Assembly (NCBI GenBank): GCA_013696915.1
Contig: JACCXR010000173.1
Coordinates: forward strand, 1-6,253
DNA from: Euzebyaceae bacterium
Lineage (GTDB): Bacteria; Actinomycetota; Nitriliruptoria; Euzebyales; Egibacteraceae
Length of the DNA stretch: 6,253 bases
Direction: 5' to 3'
This document shows, in pieces, positions 1-6,085 of this stretch (position 1 is the first letter of the stretch; every line of letters begins with the position of its first letter). A model generated the notes under the pieces. It had not been told where the DNA came from, searched no databases, and saw only the letters and a program-made list of their open reading frames with translations. The position numbers were made by a program, and so were the translations under genes.

Positions 1-785
1 CGCCGCGCCCGGGCCACCGCCTCCCGGGTCTCCACGGCCGTCAGGACCGCCTGGTCGCGCAGGCCCTCCAGGTCCACCTGACCCTCCACCACGGGCCCCG
101 CGGCGTCGGGGCCCGCCAGGCTCTCCCACCGGTCGAGCGCCTGACGGCGGCACTCGTCGAGCGCGGCCGCCCGGCGGCCGACCTCCCCCGCGAGGACGTC
201 GGCCCGCTGGGCCAGCCGGGCGGTGTAGGCGTGGAAGCGCCCGGTGTCGAACAGGGTGGACAGCAGCCGCTCGCGATCCTGCGCGGACGCCCGCAGCGCC
301 TTCTCGACCTCGCCCTGCGGCAGGACGACGACCTGCTGGAACTGGGCCCGGTCCAGACCGACGAGGCCGCGGACGGCGTCACCGACCTCCTGGACGCCCT
401 CGGCCGCGGGCTCCCAGACGTCGCCGCGGCGGCGGGCCAGCGTGGCGGTCGGGGACAGGGTCGTCGTGCCGCTGCCCCGCTTCTTCGGGCGCTGCTGCCG
501 GGGGGCGCGCGTCACCCGCCAGTCCTCGCCCCGCAGCGCGAACTCGAACGCGACGGCAGTCTCGACCCCGGCCGGGGCATGGTCACTGCGGAGCCGGTCC
601 CGCTCCCTTGCCCCCGGGACGTCGCCGTAGAGCGCAAACATGATGCCGTCGAGCAGCGACGTCTTCCCCCCGCCCGTCGGCCCGTGGACGCCGAAGATGC
701 CGGCCTCGTCGAGCGCGCCGAACTCGAGCTGCACGGTGCCCGGAAAGGGCCCGAACGCCGTCAGCTCCAGCCGCCGCGGCCTCAC
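1..785 (-). CDS. sbcC: SbcC exonuclease subunit, N-terminal part (Rad50-like ATPase), cut by window edge
   Basis: ATPase subunit of the SbcCD (Rad50/Mre11-type) complex, which in known family members opens DNA hairpins and trims double-strand ends in the cytoplasm. The minus frame from GTG 785-783 is open to base 1, giving about 261 residues of a protein usually near 1000 long. It starts with the family's opening beta strands (RRLELTAFGPFPGTVQLEF), then a Walker A loop, HGPTGGGKTSLLDGI, with G35, K41 and T42. The Q-loop region is near Q157 (QVVVLPQGEVEKALRA). After about residue 175 it becomes Arg/Ala/Glu-rich, as expected for entry into the coiled coil. The GTG start overlaps the sbcD stop as GTGA, with a GAGG ribosome site at 793-796, so translation is coupled to sbcD. 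Family members usually read GAGKS in the Walker A loop; GGGKT here is still a valid P-loop. Walker B and signature motifs lie outside the window. Identification is firm. Confidence 0.93.
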   Translation of the reverse strand, partial: MRPRRLELTAFGPFPGTVQLEFGALDEAGIFGVHGPTGGGKTSLLDGIMFALYGDVPGARERDRLRSDHAPAGVETAVAFEFALRGEDWRVTRAPRQQRPKKRGSGTTTLSPTATLARRRGDVWEPAAEGVQEVGDAVRGLVGLDRAQFQQVVVLPQGEVEKALRASAQDRERLLSTLFDTGRFHAYTARLAQRADVLAGEVGRRAAALDECRRQALDRWESLAGPDAAGPVVEGQVDLEGLRDQAVLTAVETREAVARAR

Positions 786-1945
786 GGGCCGGCCTCGGCG
801 CCGCTGCGCCCCACCTCGTCGATCGCCGTCCGCAGCTCGGCGCGGTCCTCGGCGCCGGGATCCGCACCCGTCATCTCGGCGAGGAACCGCTGCATCAGCG
901 CAAGGTCGTCGAGGCCGCGGGTGCGCTCCCGGTAGGAGGCGCCGCCGCCGTCGACCGCCGGCGGCTCGTGGAGCAGGACGACCGCGTGGGGGAACCGTCC
1001 GCGCAGCCGGGCCATCGCGTCGCGCGGCAGCAGCGGATCCGTGACGGTGGCTTGCACCCAGCAGCGTTCGGCCCCCGCGTGCGCCCGACCGGTCAGCAGG
1101 TCGGCGAACTCGCCGCGGATCGCGGCCAGGCCCCGTCCCGCCGGCAGGATCGCGGCCTGCGCCCGCGCGGTCCCGTCGGCGTCGATCTCGACGATCTCGA
1201 CGCTCTTGACCTGCGCGCGCTCCGAGAACGAGTAGGCGACCGGCGACCCGGAGTAGCGGACCCGCCCGCCGGAGAAGACCTGCCGCCCGTGGAGGTGGCC
1301 GAGCGCGGTGTAGTCGAACCCGGCGAAGCAGCGCACGGGCACCAGGCCGGCGCCGCCGACCGACAGGACCCGCTCGCTGTCGCACGGGGTCCCGCCCGCG
1401 ACGAACGCGTGGGCCATGGCGACCCGTCGCATCCTCCCGCGCCGGTCCGCGTCGGCTCGCGCCCTCCCCAGCGCCGCGCGCAGGACGGCCTCGTGCCCGC
1501 GCGCGCCGGCCACGTCCAGGTGGTGGCGCGCGAGCTCCGGTTCCAGGTACGGGATCGGATAGACCGCGAGGTCGGGCCCGCCGTCCGCGGCCGGCACGAC
1601 CACGGGCTCGCCGGCCGTGCGGACGTCCCCGCGGACGTGGACGCCGGCCCGGGCGAGGAGCCGGTCGCCGAAACCGACGCGCCGCCCGGAGTCGTGGTTG
1701 CCGCTGATCGCGACGACCTGCGCGCCGGCGCCGCGCAGTTCGGCGAGCGCGTGCGACATCGCCTCGACGGCGTCGACCGGCGGCAGCTGCCGGTCGTACA
1801 GATCGCCTGCCACGAGGACCACGTCAATCCGCTCCGCACGCACGAGGGCGACCATCGCGTCGAGCGCCGCGACCTGCGCAGCGAGCAGGGGCGCGCCGTG
1901 GAAGGACCGTCCCAGGTGCCAGTCGGAGGTGTGGAGCAACCGCAT
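782..1945 (-). CDS. sbcD: SbcD exonuclease subunit (Mre11-like metallophosphoesterase)
   Basis: Nuclease subunit of SbcCD, 387 residues, close to the family's usual length. All metallophosphoesterase motifs are present in order: SDWH (D8, H10), GDLYD (D48), GNHD (N83, H84, D85), MAHAFV (H179) and GHLHG (H217, H219). These residues bind the two metal ions, Mn2+ in known family members. The segment DSERVLSVGG (189-198) and the strand SGSPVAYSFSE are also typical of SbcD. The C-terminal part, after about residue 260, is the capping region that contacts SbcC. The frame is open upstream to 2209, but the conserved opening MRLLHTSDWHLG fixes the start at ATG 1945. There is no Shine-Dalgarno sequence before that ATG; a TACGGT hexamer ends 6 nt upstream, suggesting a leaderless transcript. 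The gene comes first, overlaps sbcC by 4 nt, and is divergent from the hydrolase gene. Confidence 0.95.
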   Translation of the reverse strand: MRLLHTSDWHLGRSFHGAPLLAAQVAALDAMVALVRAERIDVVLVAGDLYDRQLPPVDAVEAMSHALAELRGAGAQVVAISGNHDSGRRVGFGDRLLARAGVHVRGDVRTAGEPVVVPAADGGPDLAVYPIPYLEPELARHHLDVAGARGHEAVLRAALGRARADADRRGRMRRVAMAHAFVAGGTPCDSERVLSVGGAGLVPVRCFAGFDYTALGHLHGRQVFSGGRVRYSGSPVAYSFSERAQVKSVEIVEIDADGTARAQAAILPAGRGLAAIRGEFADLLTGRAHAGAERCWVQATVTDPLLPRDAMARLRGRFPHAVVLLHEPPAVDGGGASYRERTRGLDDLALMQRFLAEMTGADPGAEDRAELRTAIDEVGRSGAEAGP

Positions 1946-1957
1946 CTGCGCACCGTA
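1946..1957 (-). promoter_or_regulatory. Probable -10 element of a leaderless sbcD promoter
   Basis: Read on the minus strand, TACGGT (1957-1952) matches the actinobacterial TAnnnT -10 pattern and is followed by GCGCAG and then the sbcD ATG. That places the expected transcription start at or beside the A of ATG, and no ribosome-binding sequence is present. There is no good -35 at 16-18 nt; a TTGTCA at 1974-1969 is only 11 nt upstream of the hexamer. The same TACGGTGCG sequence and the same 6-nt gap precede the ArsR-type gene at 3036, which strengthens the call. Inferred from sequence only. Confidence 0.45.
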
Positions 1958-2183
1958 ACCGGGCCCTGTGACAACCCCCGGGAGGCGGTCCACACTGGCC
2001 GCCATGGCGGGCTGCCCGGCACCGCCGCTCGTGCGGAAACCGGGGAACGTCCAGGCGTCGCACACGAGCGCGGCCGGGCGCCTCGATGTGGGTGCCGGCC
2101 CCGATGCGTGCCACGGCGGCCCGTCCGCTGCTCGCTCGTCGCGGAGCATCGCGGATAGCCTTGCGGCCACTTCTCCCAGCATT

Positions 2184-2187
2184 GGAG
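2184..2187 (+). promoter_or_regulatory. Ribosome-binding site of the hydrolase gene
   Basis: GGAG lies 5 nt before ATG 2193. It decides the start against in-frame upstream candidates, the first of which is ATG 1968; the protein family's opening beta strand begins directly after ATG 2193. Confidence 0.6.
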
Positions 2188-2192
2188 CCACG

Positions 2193-2966
2193 ATGTTCAT
2201 CGACCTCAACGGGGTCAGGCACCACTACGTCAGCAAGGGCGACGGGCCACCGGTCGTCCTGGTCCACGGCCTCGGCGGCAGCCTCAACGTCTGGTACGGC
2301 GTGATCGAGAACCTGTCGCTGCACCACCACGTCGTCGCGCTCGACCTGCGCGGCTTCGGCCGCAGCGACCCCGGCACCGGCTCCCCGTCGATCGCGCGGT
2401 GGGCGGGCGACGTCGCCGCCCTCATCGGTGCGCTGGAGCTGCCGGCGGTCACGCTCGTGGGCCACTCCCTCGGCACCCTCGTCGCGCAGCAGCTCGCGCT
2501 CGACAAGCCCGAGGCCGTCGACAACCTCGTGCTCGTCGGCGGCATCTCGTGGTTCGAGCCGCCGACCAAGGAGCTCTACCTCAAGCGCGCCGAGCTCGTG
2601 GAGGGCGACGGCATGGACGCCCTCGTCGACGAGTGGCTCCCGGGGGCGCTCGCGCCCCGCACCCAGGCCCGCCTCCCCCAGCTCGTGGGGCTGCTCCGCG
2701 ATCTCTTCCTGCGCAACGACCCGGCGAGCTACGCGGCCGCATGCCGTGCGCTGGCCCAGGCGCCCTCGATCAAGCGTGAGGACATCGGCCAGCCGACGCT
2801 GCTGGTTGTCGGGGACCACGACCGCTCGACCCCGATCGCGATGACCGAGGAGCTCCACCGCGAGATCCCGGTGTCGGTCGTCCGGGTCATCCCCGGCGCG
2901 GCGCACTGGCTGGCGCTCGAGCAGCCGGACGCCCTGGCCGCCGCCATCCTCGAGTTCCTCATCTGA
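2193..2966 (+). CDS. Alpha/beta-fold hydrolase
   Basis: A 257-residue single-domain alpha/beta-hydrolase, probably cytoplasmic, with no signal peptide or membrane segment. The oxyanion-loop motif HGLGG is at 25-29, followed by the DLRGFGRSD segment (51-59). The nucleophile elbow is GHSLG with Ser92, the acid is Asp210 in VVGDHD, and the base is His238 in GAAHW, so the catalytic triad is complete. A helical cap occupies roughly residues 120-195. The layout resembles the group containing 3-oxoadipate enol-lactonases, C-C bond hydrolases and cofactor-free haloperoxidase-like esterases. Nothing nearby belongs to an aromatic degradation pathway, so the substrate cannot be assigned. It stands alone: divergent from sbcD, with 69 bp before the next gene, which has its own promoter. 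The start is set by GGAG 5 nt upstream and by the family opening (FIDLNGVRHHYVSKGDGPPV). Confidence 0.9.
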   Translation: MFIDLNGVRHHYVSKGDGPPVVLVHGLGGSLNVWYGVIENLSLHHHVVALDLRGFGRSDPGTGSPSIARWAGDVAALIGALELPAVTLVGHSLGTLVAQQLALDKPEAVDNLVLVGGISWFEPPTKELYLKRAELVEGDGMDALVDEWLPGALAPRTQARLPQLVGLLRDLFLRNDPASYAAACRALAQAPSIKREDIGQPTLLVVGDHDRSTPIAMTEELHREIPVSVVRVIPGAAHWLALEQPDALAAAILEFLI

Positions 2967-2989
2967 CCCGGAGCCGGCGCCGACCACTC

Positions 2990-3017
2990 CAAAGAAACCT
3001 TTGCAAATCCTTCTTTG
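2990..3017. promoter_or_regulatory. Nested palindromic operator upstream of the ArsR-type gene
   Basis: CAAAGAA (2990-2996) and TTCTTTG (3011-3017) are perfect inverted repeats. The perfect 8-bp palindrome TTTGCAAA (3000-3007) sits exactly between them. Both share the centre 3003/3004, so 22 of 28 positions are symmetric. The element is strikingly AT-rich for this DNA and covers the predicted -35 hexamer of the downstream gene. A dimeric winged-helix regulator encoded 19 bp downstream is the natural ligand, suggesting autorepression. The palindrome is seen directly; its binding partner is inferred. Confidence 0.7.
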
Positions 3018-3035
3018 CGGTAATACGGTGCGGGC
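3001..3035 (+). promoter_or_regulatory. Predicted leaderless promoter of the ArsR-MFS cassette
   Basis: The -35 TTGCAA (3001-3006, four of six matches to TTGACA) is separated by exactly 17 nt from the -10 TACGGT (3024-3029). Six nt (GCGGGC) then lead to ATG 3036. No ribosome-binding sequence exists before the ATG, so the transcript probably starts at or next to the start codon. The -35 lies inside the palindrome at 2990-3017, so a bound regulator would block RNA polymerase. Confidence 0.6.
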
Positions 3036-3614
3036 ATGGCGCCCGCGATCGAACTCACCCCGCAGAGGCTGCGCGCCCTCACCCATCCTCTCCGGCTGAA
3101 GCTGCTGGGCGCCCTGCGGCTCGACGGGCCGTCCACCGCCACCCTGCTCGCCGAGCGCTTCGGCGAGTCAAGCGGCGCCACGAGCTACCACCTGCGCCAG
3201 CTGGCGCGGCACGGCTTCGTCGAGGAGGACTCCGACCGGGGTAATGCCCGTGACCGGTGGTGGCGCGCCGCTCACCGCAGCACCCGCTGGACCCCGTCGC
3301 GCTTCGTCGACGACCCGGCCGACCGCGAGGCGGCGAGCTGGCTGCTGCTGCAATCCGTGGCGCTGCAGGCCGGATGGCTGGAGAACTGGGTCCGCGAGCG
3401 CTCGTCCTGGGGCCGGGAGTGGCTGGACGCAGCGGACGACAGCGACTACCGGCTGCGGCTGACCCCGGAGCGGCTCGCGGCCATGACCGCCGAGATCGGC
3501 GAGGTCATCCGCCGCTACCAGCGGGACCCTGTCCCCGGCGCCTCGGACGCCGAGGGCGTCGAGCCGGTCACCGTGCTCGTCCACGCCTTCCCGCAGCGGC
3601 AGCCCGCGCTGTGA
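3036..3614 (+). CDS. ArsR-type winged helix-turn-helix transcriptional regulator
   Basis: A 192-residue DNA-binding regulator. Residues 8-79 form an ArsR-like winged helix: the opening helix contains THPLRLKLLGAL (16-27), the helix-turn-helix spans about 33-59 with recognition helix GATSYHLRQLARHG (47-60), and the wing is DSDRGNARDRWWRAA (65-79). The region 80-192 is helical and rich in Trp and Arg, and probably serves dimerisation or effector binding. No paired-cysteine metal site of the ArsR/SmtB type is present (no Cys at all), so metal sensing is unlikely. This form, an N-terminal HTH plus a 110-residue C-terminal part, is common beside MFS transporters in actinobacteria. Its stop overlaps the transporter start as GTGA, so both are made from one transcript. 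The upstream palindrome over the -35 suggests repression of its own operon, relieved by an unknown ligand, perhaps the exported compound. Confidence 0.88.
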   Translation: MAPAIELTPQRLRALTHPLRLKLLGALRLDGPSTATLLAERFGESSGATSYHLRQLARHGFVEEDSDRGNARDRWWRAAHRSTRWTPSRFVDDPADREAASWLLLQSVALQAGWLENWVRERSSWGREWLDAADDSDYRLRLTPERLAAMTAEIGEVIRRYQRDPVPGASDAEGVEPVTVLVHAFPQRQPAL

Positions 3615-4978
3615 CCGCCGGCCGCGCCCGACGGGTGTTCCTCACCGTCATCGCCCTCCGCTGGCTGTCGATGGGGTTCACGACCCCGCTGCTGGTCGTG
3701 TTCCTGCAGAGCCGCGGCGTGGGGTTGGCCGGCGTCGGCGTGTTCTTCGCTGTCTGGGGTGTCACCGTCGCGACGCTCGAGCTGCCGACGGGCGGGCTGG
3801 CGGACGCGATCGGCCGCCGCACGGTGCTGGCGGCCGCCGCCGCGCTGGACGTCGTGTTCTTCGGCGGCATGCTCGTCGCGGGCCACCAGGGGCAGTTCGT
3901 GGCGCTCGCGGTGGTCGGCGCGGTGGCACGGGCCCTGTCCTCCGGGGCGCTCGAGGCCTGGTACGTGGACGCCGCGCTGGCCGCCGACCCGGCCGCCGAC
4001 ATCCGGCGCGGCCTGGCCGGGGCCGGCGTCGTCGAGAGCGCCGGGCTGGCCGTGGGAGCGATCAGCGGCGGGCTGCTGCCGCACCTGCTGCCGACCGTGA
4101 CGGCGCGCACCGGGCTGACGCCGCTGAGCCTGCCGTACGCCGTCGCGCTCGGCGCCGCCGTCGTCCACCTGGTCGTGCTGCTCGCGATCGTCACGGAGCA
4201 CCGCACGGCTCGCGGCCGTGCCGCCCTCCTGCGGGGCCTCGCGGACGTCCCGCGCGTCGTCCGCACCGGTGTCGGGATCGCCGCGACGGACCGGGTCGTG
4301 CGCCGCCTGCTGTTGTCGATGACGGCGGTCGGTGTGGGACTGATCGCCGTGGAGGCGCTGTGGCAGCCCCGGGTCGCCGAGCTGGTCGGCGGAGCCGCCG
4401 GCAACACCCAGGTCTTCGGCTTCACCCTCGCGGGGGTCTTCGCCGCTTCCGCCCTGGGCTCGGCGCTCGCGCCGCGCTGCGCGATGCTGCTCCGCGGACG
4501 GACCGGGGTGGCGTGCCTGGTCGGCCGGGCACTGCAGTCGCTCGCACTGCTCGGCTTCGCCGCCTCGCCGCGCCTGCTGCCCGCGGTCACCGCCTTCGCG
4601 TCCTGCTACTTCCTGCTCGGTATCGTCGGCCCGCTGCACGCCGAGCTGCTCCACCGCAGCGTCGGCAGCGCGCAGCGGTCCACGATCCTGTCGGCCGACT
4701 CGCTCGCGGTGCAGGTGGGCGGGCTGGCGGGCAGCATCACGCTGCCGGCGCTGGCCGCCGGGCGCGGGATCCCGCTCGCCTGGGCGGTCGCGGCGGGCGT
4801 GCTCGCCGTCAGCGCCCTGTGCTACGCCGGGCTGCGGACGCCGGCGGATTTCATCACTTCGGGCCATTCAACGCGCCCCGCCGGGACCGATGGTGAGAGG
4901 GACAGCAACGGCAGCGCGAGGCAGGGAGACGACCATGCCGACCTCGGCGGAGACGTACCGGCGCATCCTCGACCGTGA
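3611..4978 (+). CDS. Major facilitator superfamily (MFS) transporter
   Basis: An inner-membrane secondary transporter, 455 residues from GTG 3611, with about 12 hydrophobic segments between residues 9 and 407. The MFS signature after TM2 is clear: LELPTGGLADAIGRRTVL (56-73), with D65 and the GRR at 68-70. The subgroup looks like drug- or small-molecule exporters, and the substrate is unknown. The open frame extends upstream to 3257 inside the regulator gene, but homology-like content begins at the GTG that overlaps the regulator's stop (GTGA); there is no strong ribosome site, so translational coupling is likely. After TM12 (about residue 407) comes a 48-residue hydrophilic tail (LRTPADFITSGHST and onward) whose last codons overlap the next gene by 44 nt. 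MFS proteins of this type usually end soon after TM12, so this tail may come from a lost stop codon. Regulation probably follows the operator at 2990-3017. Confidence 0.9.
   Translation: MTAGRARRVFLTVIALRWLSMGFTTPLLVVFLQSRGVGLAGVGVFFAVWGVTVATLELPTGGLADAIGRRTVLAAAAALDVVFFGGMLVAGHQGQFVALAVVGAVARALSSGALEAWYVDAALAADPAADIRRGLAGAGVVESAGLAVGAISGGLLPHLLPTVTARTGLTPLSLPYAVALGAAVVHLVVLLAIVTEHRTARGRAALLRGLADVPRVVRTGVGIAATDRVVRRLLLSMTAVGVGLIAVEALWQPRVAELVGGAAGNTQVFGFTLAGVFAASALGSALAPRCAMLLRGRTGVACLVGRALQSLALLGFAASPRLLPAVTAFASCYFLLGIVGPLHAELLHRSVGSAQRSTILSADSLAVQVGGLAGSITLPALAAGRGIPLAWAVAAGVLAVSALCYAGLRTPADFITSGHSTRPAGTDGERDSNGSARQGDDHADLGGDVPAHPRP
4923..4928 (+). promoter_or_regulatory. Ribosome-binding site of the 94-residue gene
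   Basis: AGGGAG ends 6 nt before ATG 4935, near-ideal spacing. It selects this ATG over an in-frame GTG/ATG region beginning near 4890. It lies inside the transporter's coding frame. Confidence 0.7.
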
Positions 4979-5219
4979 CCCCGCGCTCCTCGACGCGCTC
5001 CACCGCGCCGACCCGGCCGCGCACGCCGCCGTCGCCCGGCTGCTCCGGGTCACCCGCCTCGAGCTGCTGCGGCGCCGGGCCGACTGCCTCGTCGAGGTCG
5101 TCGCGGCCTGCCCCGAGCTGCACGGCGCGCTGCGCCACGCCTGGGGCGCACAGGACCCACGCTTCACCGCCCAGTTCCTCGGTTGGGTCGGCCGGCGCAC
5201 GCTCCGCGCCGCCGCCTGA
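4935..5219 (+). CDS. Hypothetical protein, 94 residues, third gene of the ArsR-MFS cassette
   Basis: I do not recognise this protein. It has 94 residues and appears all-helical: an N-terminal helix with TYRRILDRDP, a central Leu/Arg-rich helix (RLLRVTRLELLRRRADCLVEVVAA, about residues 35-58, here given with its two cysteines C51 and C59), and a C-terminal helix containing FLGWVGRRTLRAA. There is no signal peptide and no transmembrane segment, and the net charge looks basic. Codon use (mostly G/C in third position) and a strong AGGGAG site at 4923-4928 argue that it is a true gene. It starts 44 nt before the transporter stop, in another frame, so it is likely cotranscribed with the regulator and transporter. 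It ends 71 bp from the convergent dehydrogenase. Function cannot be assigned. Confidence 0.7.
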   Translation: MPTSAETYRRILDRDPALLDALHRADPAAHAAVARLLRVTRLELLRRRADCLVEVVAACPELHGALRHAWGAQDPRFTAQFLGWVGRRTLRAAA

Positions 5220-5227
5220 CCGCCCCG

Positions 5228-5292
5228 GACCGGTCGCTACGACCGGTCGGTACGGCCGGTCGCTACGGCCGGTCGCTACGGCCGGTCGGTTC
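5228..5292. repeat. Five 13-bp tandem repeats between convergent genes (possible bidirectional terminator)
   Basis: Five head-to-tail 13-mers run 5228-5240, 5241-5253, 5254-5266, 5267-5279 and 5280-5292. Their consensus is GGCCGGTCGCTAC; units 1-2 start GA instead of GG, units 2 and 5 have GG for GC at positions 9-10, and unit 5 ends TTC. Units 1-2 form a perfect 9-bp hairpin: GACCGGTCG (5228-5236), loop CTA, CGACCGGTC (5240-5248). Later units can pair less perfectly. The block fills almost the whole gap between convergent genes, and unit 5 reaches into the dehydrogenase stop codon (TCA 5291-5293). No T-tract follows on either strand, so any terminator role would be of the non-canonical, high-GC type. 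Confidence 0.75.
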
Positions 5293-6085
5293 AGGCCCGC
5301 ACGATCGCCGCCAGGTCCTCGTCGCCGTGGCCGGCGGCCACCGCCCGCTCGACCTGCGCGGCCAGCGCGTCCGCGACCGGGAGCGGCTGACCTGCTGCGG
5401 CCGCGGCCTCGCGCACCAGGCCGAGATCCTTGCCCGCCAGGCGGAGCGGGAAGCTCGTCGGGAAGTCGCCGTCGATCATCGCACGGCCCTTGAGCCGGGC
5501 GTAGGGGACGCCGACCGGTCCGCCGTCGATCGCCTCGAGGAAGCGCTCGGGGTCCGCGCCGACGGCCCGGGCGAGCGCGATCGTCTCGGCGAGGGCCCCG
5601 ACGAGCCCGAGCAGCCACGCGTTCACGACCAGCTTGAGGCGGTTGCCCTCGCCGGCCGGGCCGAGCCACATCGTCCGTGCGGCCACCGCGTCGAAGACCT
5701 CGTCGCAGCGCTCCCGGCACTGCGGCGGTCCGGACGCGAGGACCAGCAGCTGGCCCTTCTCGGCGGGCCCCCGGGTGCCGAGCACGGGCGCATCGACTAA
5801 CCCGACGCCGCGCTCACCGGCGAGGCGGGGGAGCCGCTCGGTCGCCTCGAGGCCGACGGTGCTCATCTGGAGCCACACCGCCGCGTCGTCCATCGCCGCG
5901 AGCGCGCCGCCTGCCATGACCTCCTCGACCGCACCGCCGTCGGAGAGCATCGTCAGCACGACGTCCGCGCCCTCCACCGCGTCCTGTGGTCTCGTGGCGA
6001 CGGTCGCCCCGTCGGCCGCGAGCGGCCGGGCCGTGACCGCGGTGCGGTTCCACACCCGCACGGCCATCCCCGCCCCCAACAGCAT
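5291..6085 (-). CDS. Beta-hydroxyacid dehydrogenase family (3-hydroxyisobutyrate dehydrogenase-like), N-terminus missing
   Basis: NAD(P)-dependent oxidoreductase of the 3-hydroxyisobutyrate / 6-phosphogluconate dehydrogenase superfamily. The open frame from ATG 6085 gives 264 residues, about 20-30 short of the usual length. Present are the end of the first Rossmann unit (VRVWNRT, 9-15, with R14 suggesting NADP preference), DVVLTMLSDGGAV (41-53), the substrate-site strand DAPVLGTRGPAEKGQL (98-113), and the catalytic segment GEGNRLKLVVN with K151 and N155. The C-terminal helical domain contains DFPTSFPLRLAGKDLGLV. The GxGxxG dinucleotide loop and first beta strand that should precede residue 1 are absent; this frame hits TGA at 6124-6122 with no other start, and ATG 6085 has no ribosome site. 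In another frame ATG 6125 opens MTSLVAVA, a plausible first strand. The gene is therefore probably broken by an indel, or the sequence contains an error. The physiological substrate is not evident. Confidence 0.82.
   Translation of the reverse strand: MLLGAGMAVRVWNRTAVTARPLAADGATVATRPQDAVEGADVVLTMLSDGGAVEEVMAGGALAAMDDAAVWLQMSTVGLEATERLPRLAGERGVGLVDAPVLGTRGPAEKGQLLVLASGPPQCRERCDEVFDAVAARTMWLGPAGEGNRLKLVVNAWLLGLVGALAETIALARAVGADPERFLEAIDGGPVGVPYARLKGRAMIDGDFPTSFPLRLAGKDLGLVREAAAAAGQPLPVADALAAQVERAVAAGHGDEDLAAIVRA

Larger units (their letters stand above)
1946..2192. other. Divergent intergenic region between sbcD and the hydrolase gene
   Basis: This 247-bp stretch separates two divergent genes. 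It holds the probable sbcD -10 element at its left end and the hydrolase leader at its right end. Open frames run through it on both strands as upstream extensions of the two genes. They lack recognisable protein features and lie before the conserved first residues of each protein, so I read the region as non-coding. A possible -10 for the hydrolase is TAGCCT at 2156-2161, without a convincing -35. No strong palindrome or repeat was seen. Confidence 0.5.

Noticed and set aside
231..935. Plus-strand open frame opposite sbcC and the sbcD end
   Set aside because: The minus frame encodes the Walker A and Q-loop of SbcC and runs open to the window edge, so the plus frame is a shadow.
1969..1974. 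TTGTCA (minus strand) as -35 of sbcD
   Set aside because: It is only 11 nt from the TACGGT hexamer, too short for a normal sigma-70-type spacer.
968..2158. Long plus-strand open frame (396 codons) opposite sbcD
   Set aside because: It is the antisense of a gene with full metallophosphoesterase motifs. Its translation is Arg/Pro/Gly-rich with no domain pattern, as is usual for antisense frames in very GC-rich DNA.
1946..2209. N-terminal extension of SbcD to a start at 2209
   Set aside because: The conserved family opening MRLLHTSDWHLG begins at 1945. The extension has no conserved content and would overlap the hydrolase start.
2967..2990. Terminator after the hydrolase gene
   Set aside because: Only a short GGCGCC-type self-complementary piece is present, with no long stem and no T-tract; not enough to call.
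1824..3086. Minus-strand open frame (420 codons) across the sbcD start and the hydrolase
   Set aside because: It overlaps two well-supported genes and the divergent promoter region. The translation is charged low-complexity sequence without domain features.
3515..4867. Long minus-strand open frame (450 codons) opposite the transporter
   Set aside because: Low-complexity Arg/Gln/Gly-rich translation with no hydrophobic core or motif. The opposite strand encodes a clear 12-segment MFS protein.
5228..5292. CRISPR-like array
   Set aside because: The 13-bp units are directly adjacent with no spacers and no cas genes are nearby; this is a simple tandem repeat.
5183..5800. Plus-strand open frame reading through the 13-bp repeats into the dehydrogenase region
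   Set aside because: It overlaps the end of the 94-residue gene and is antisense to the dehydrogenase. The repeated translation only reflects the DNA repeat.
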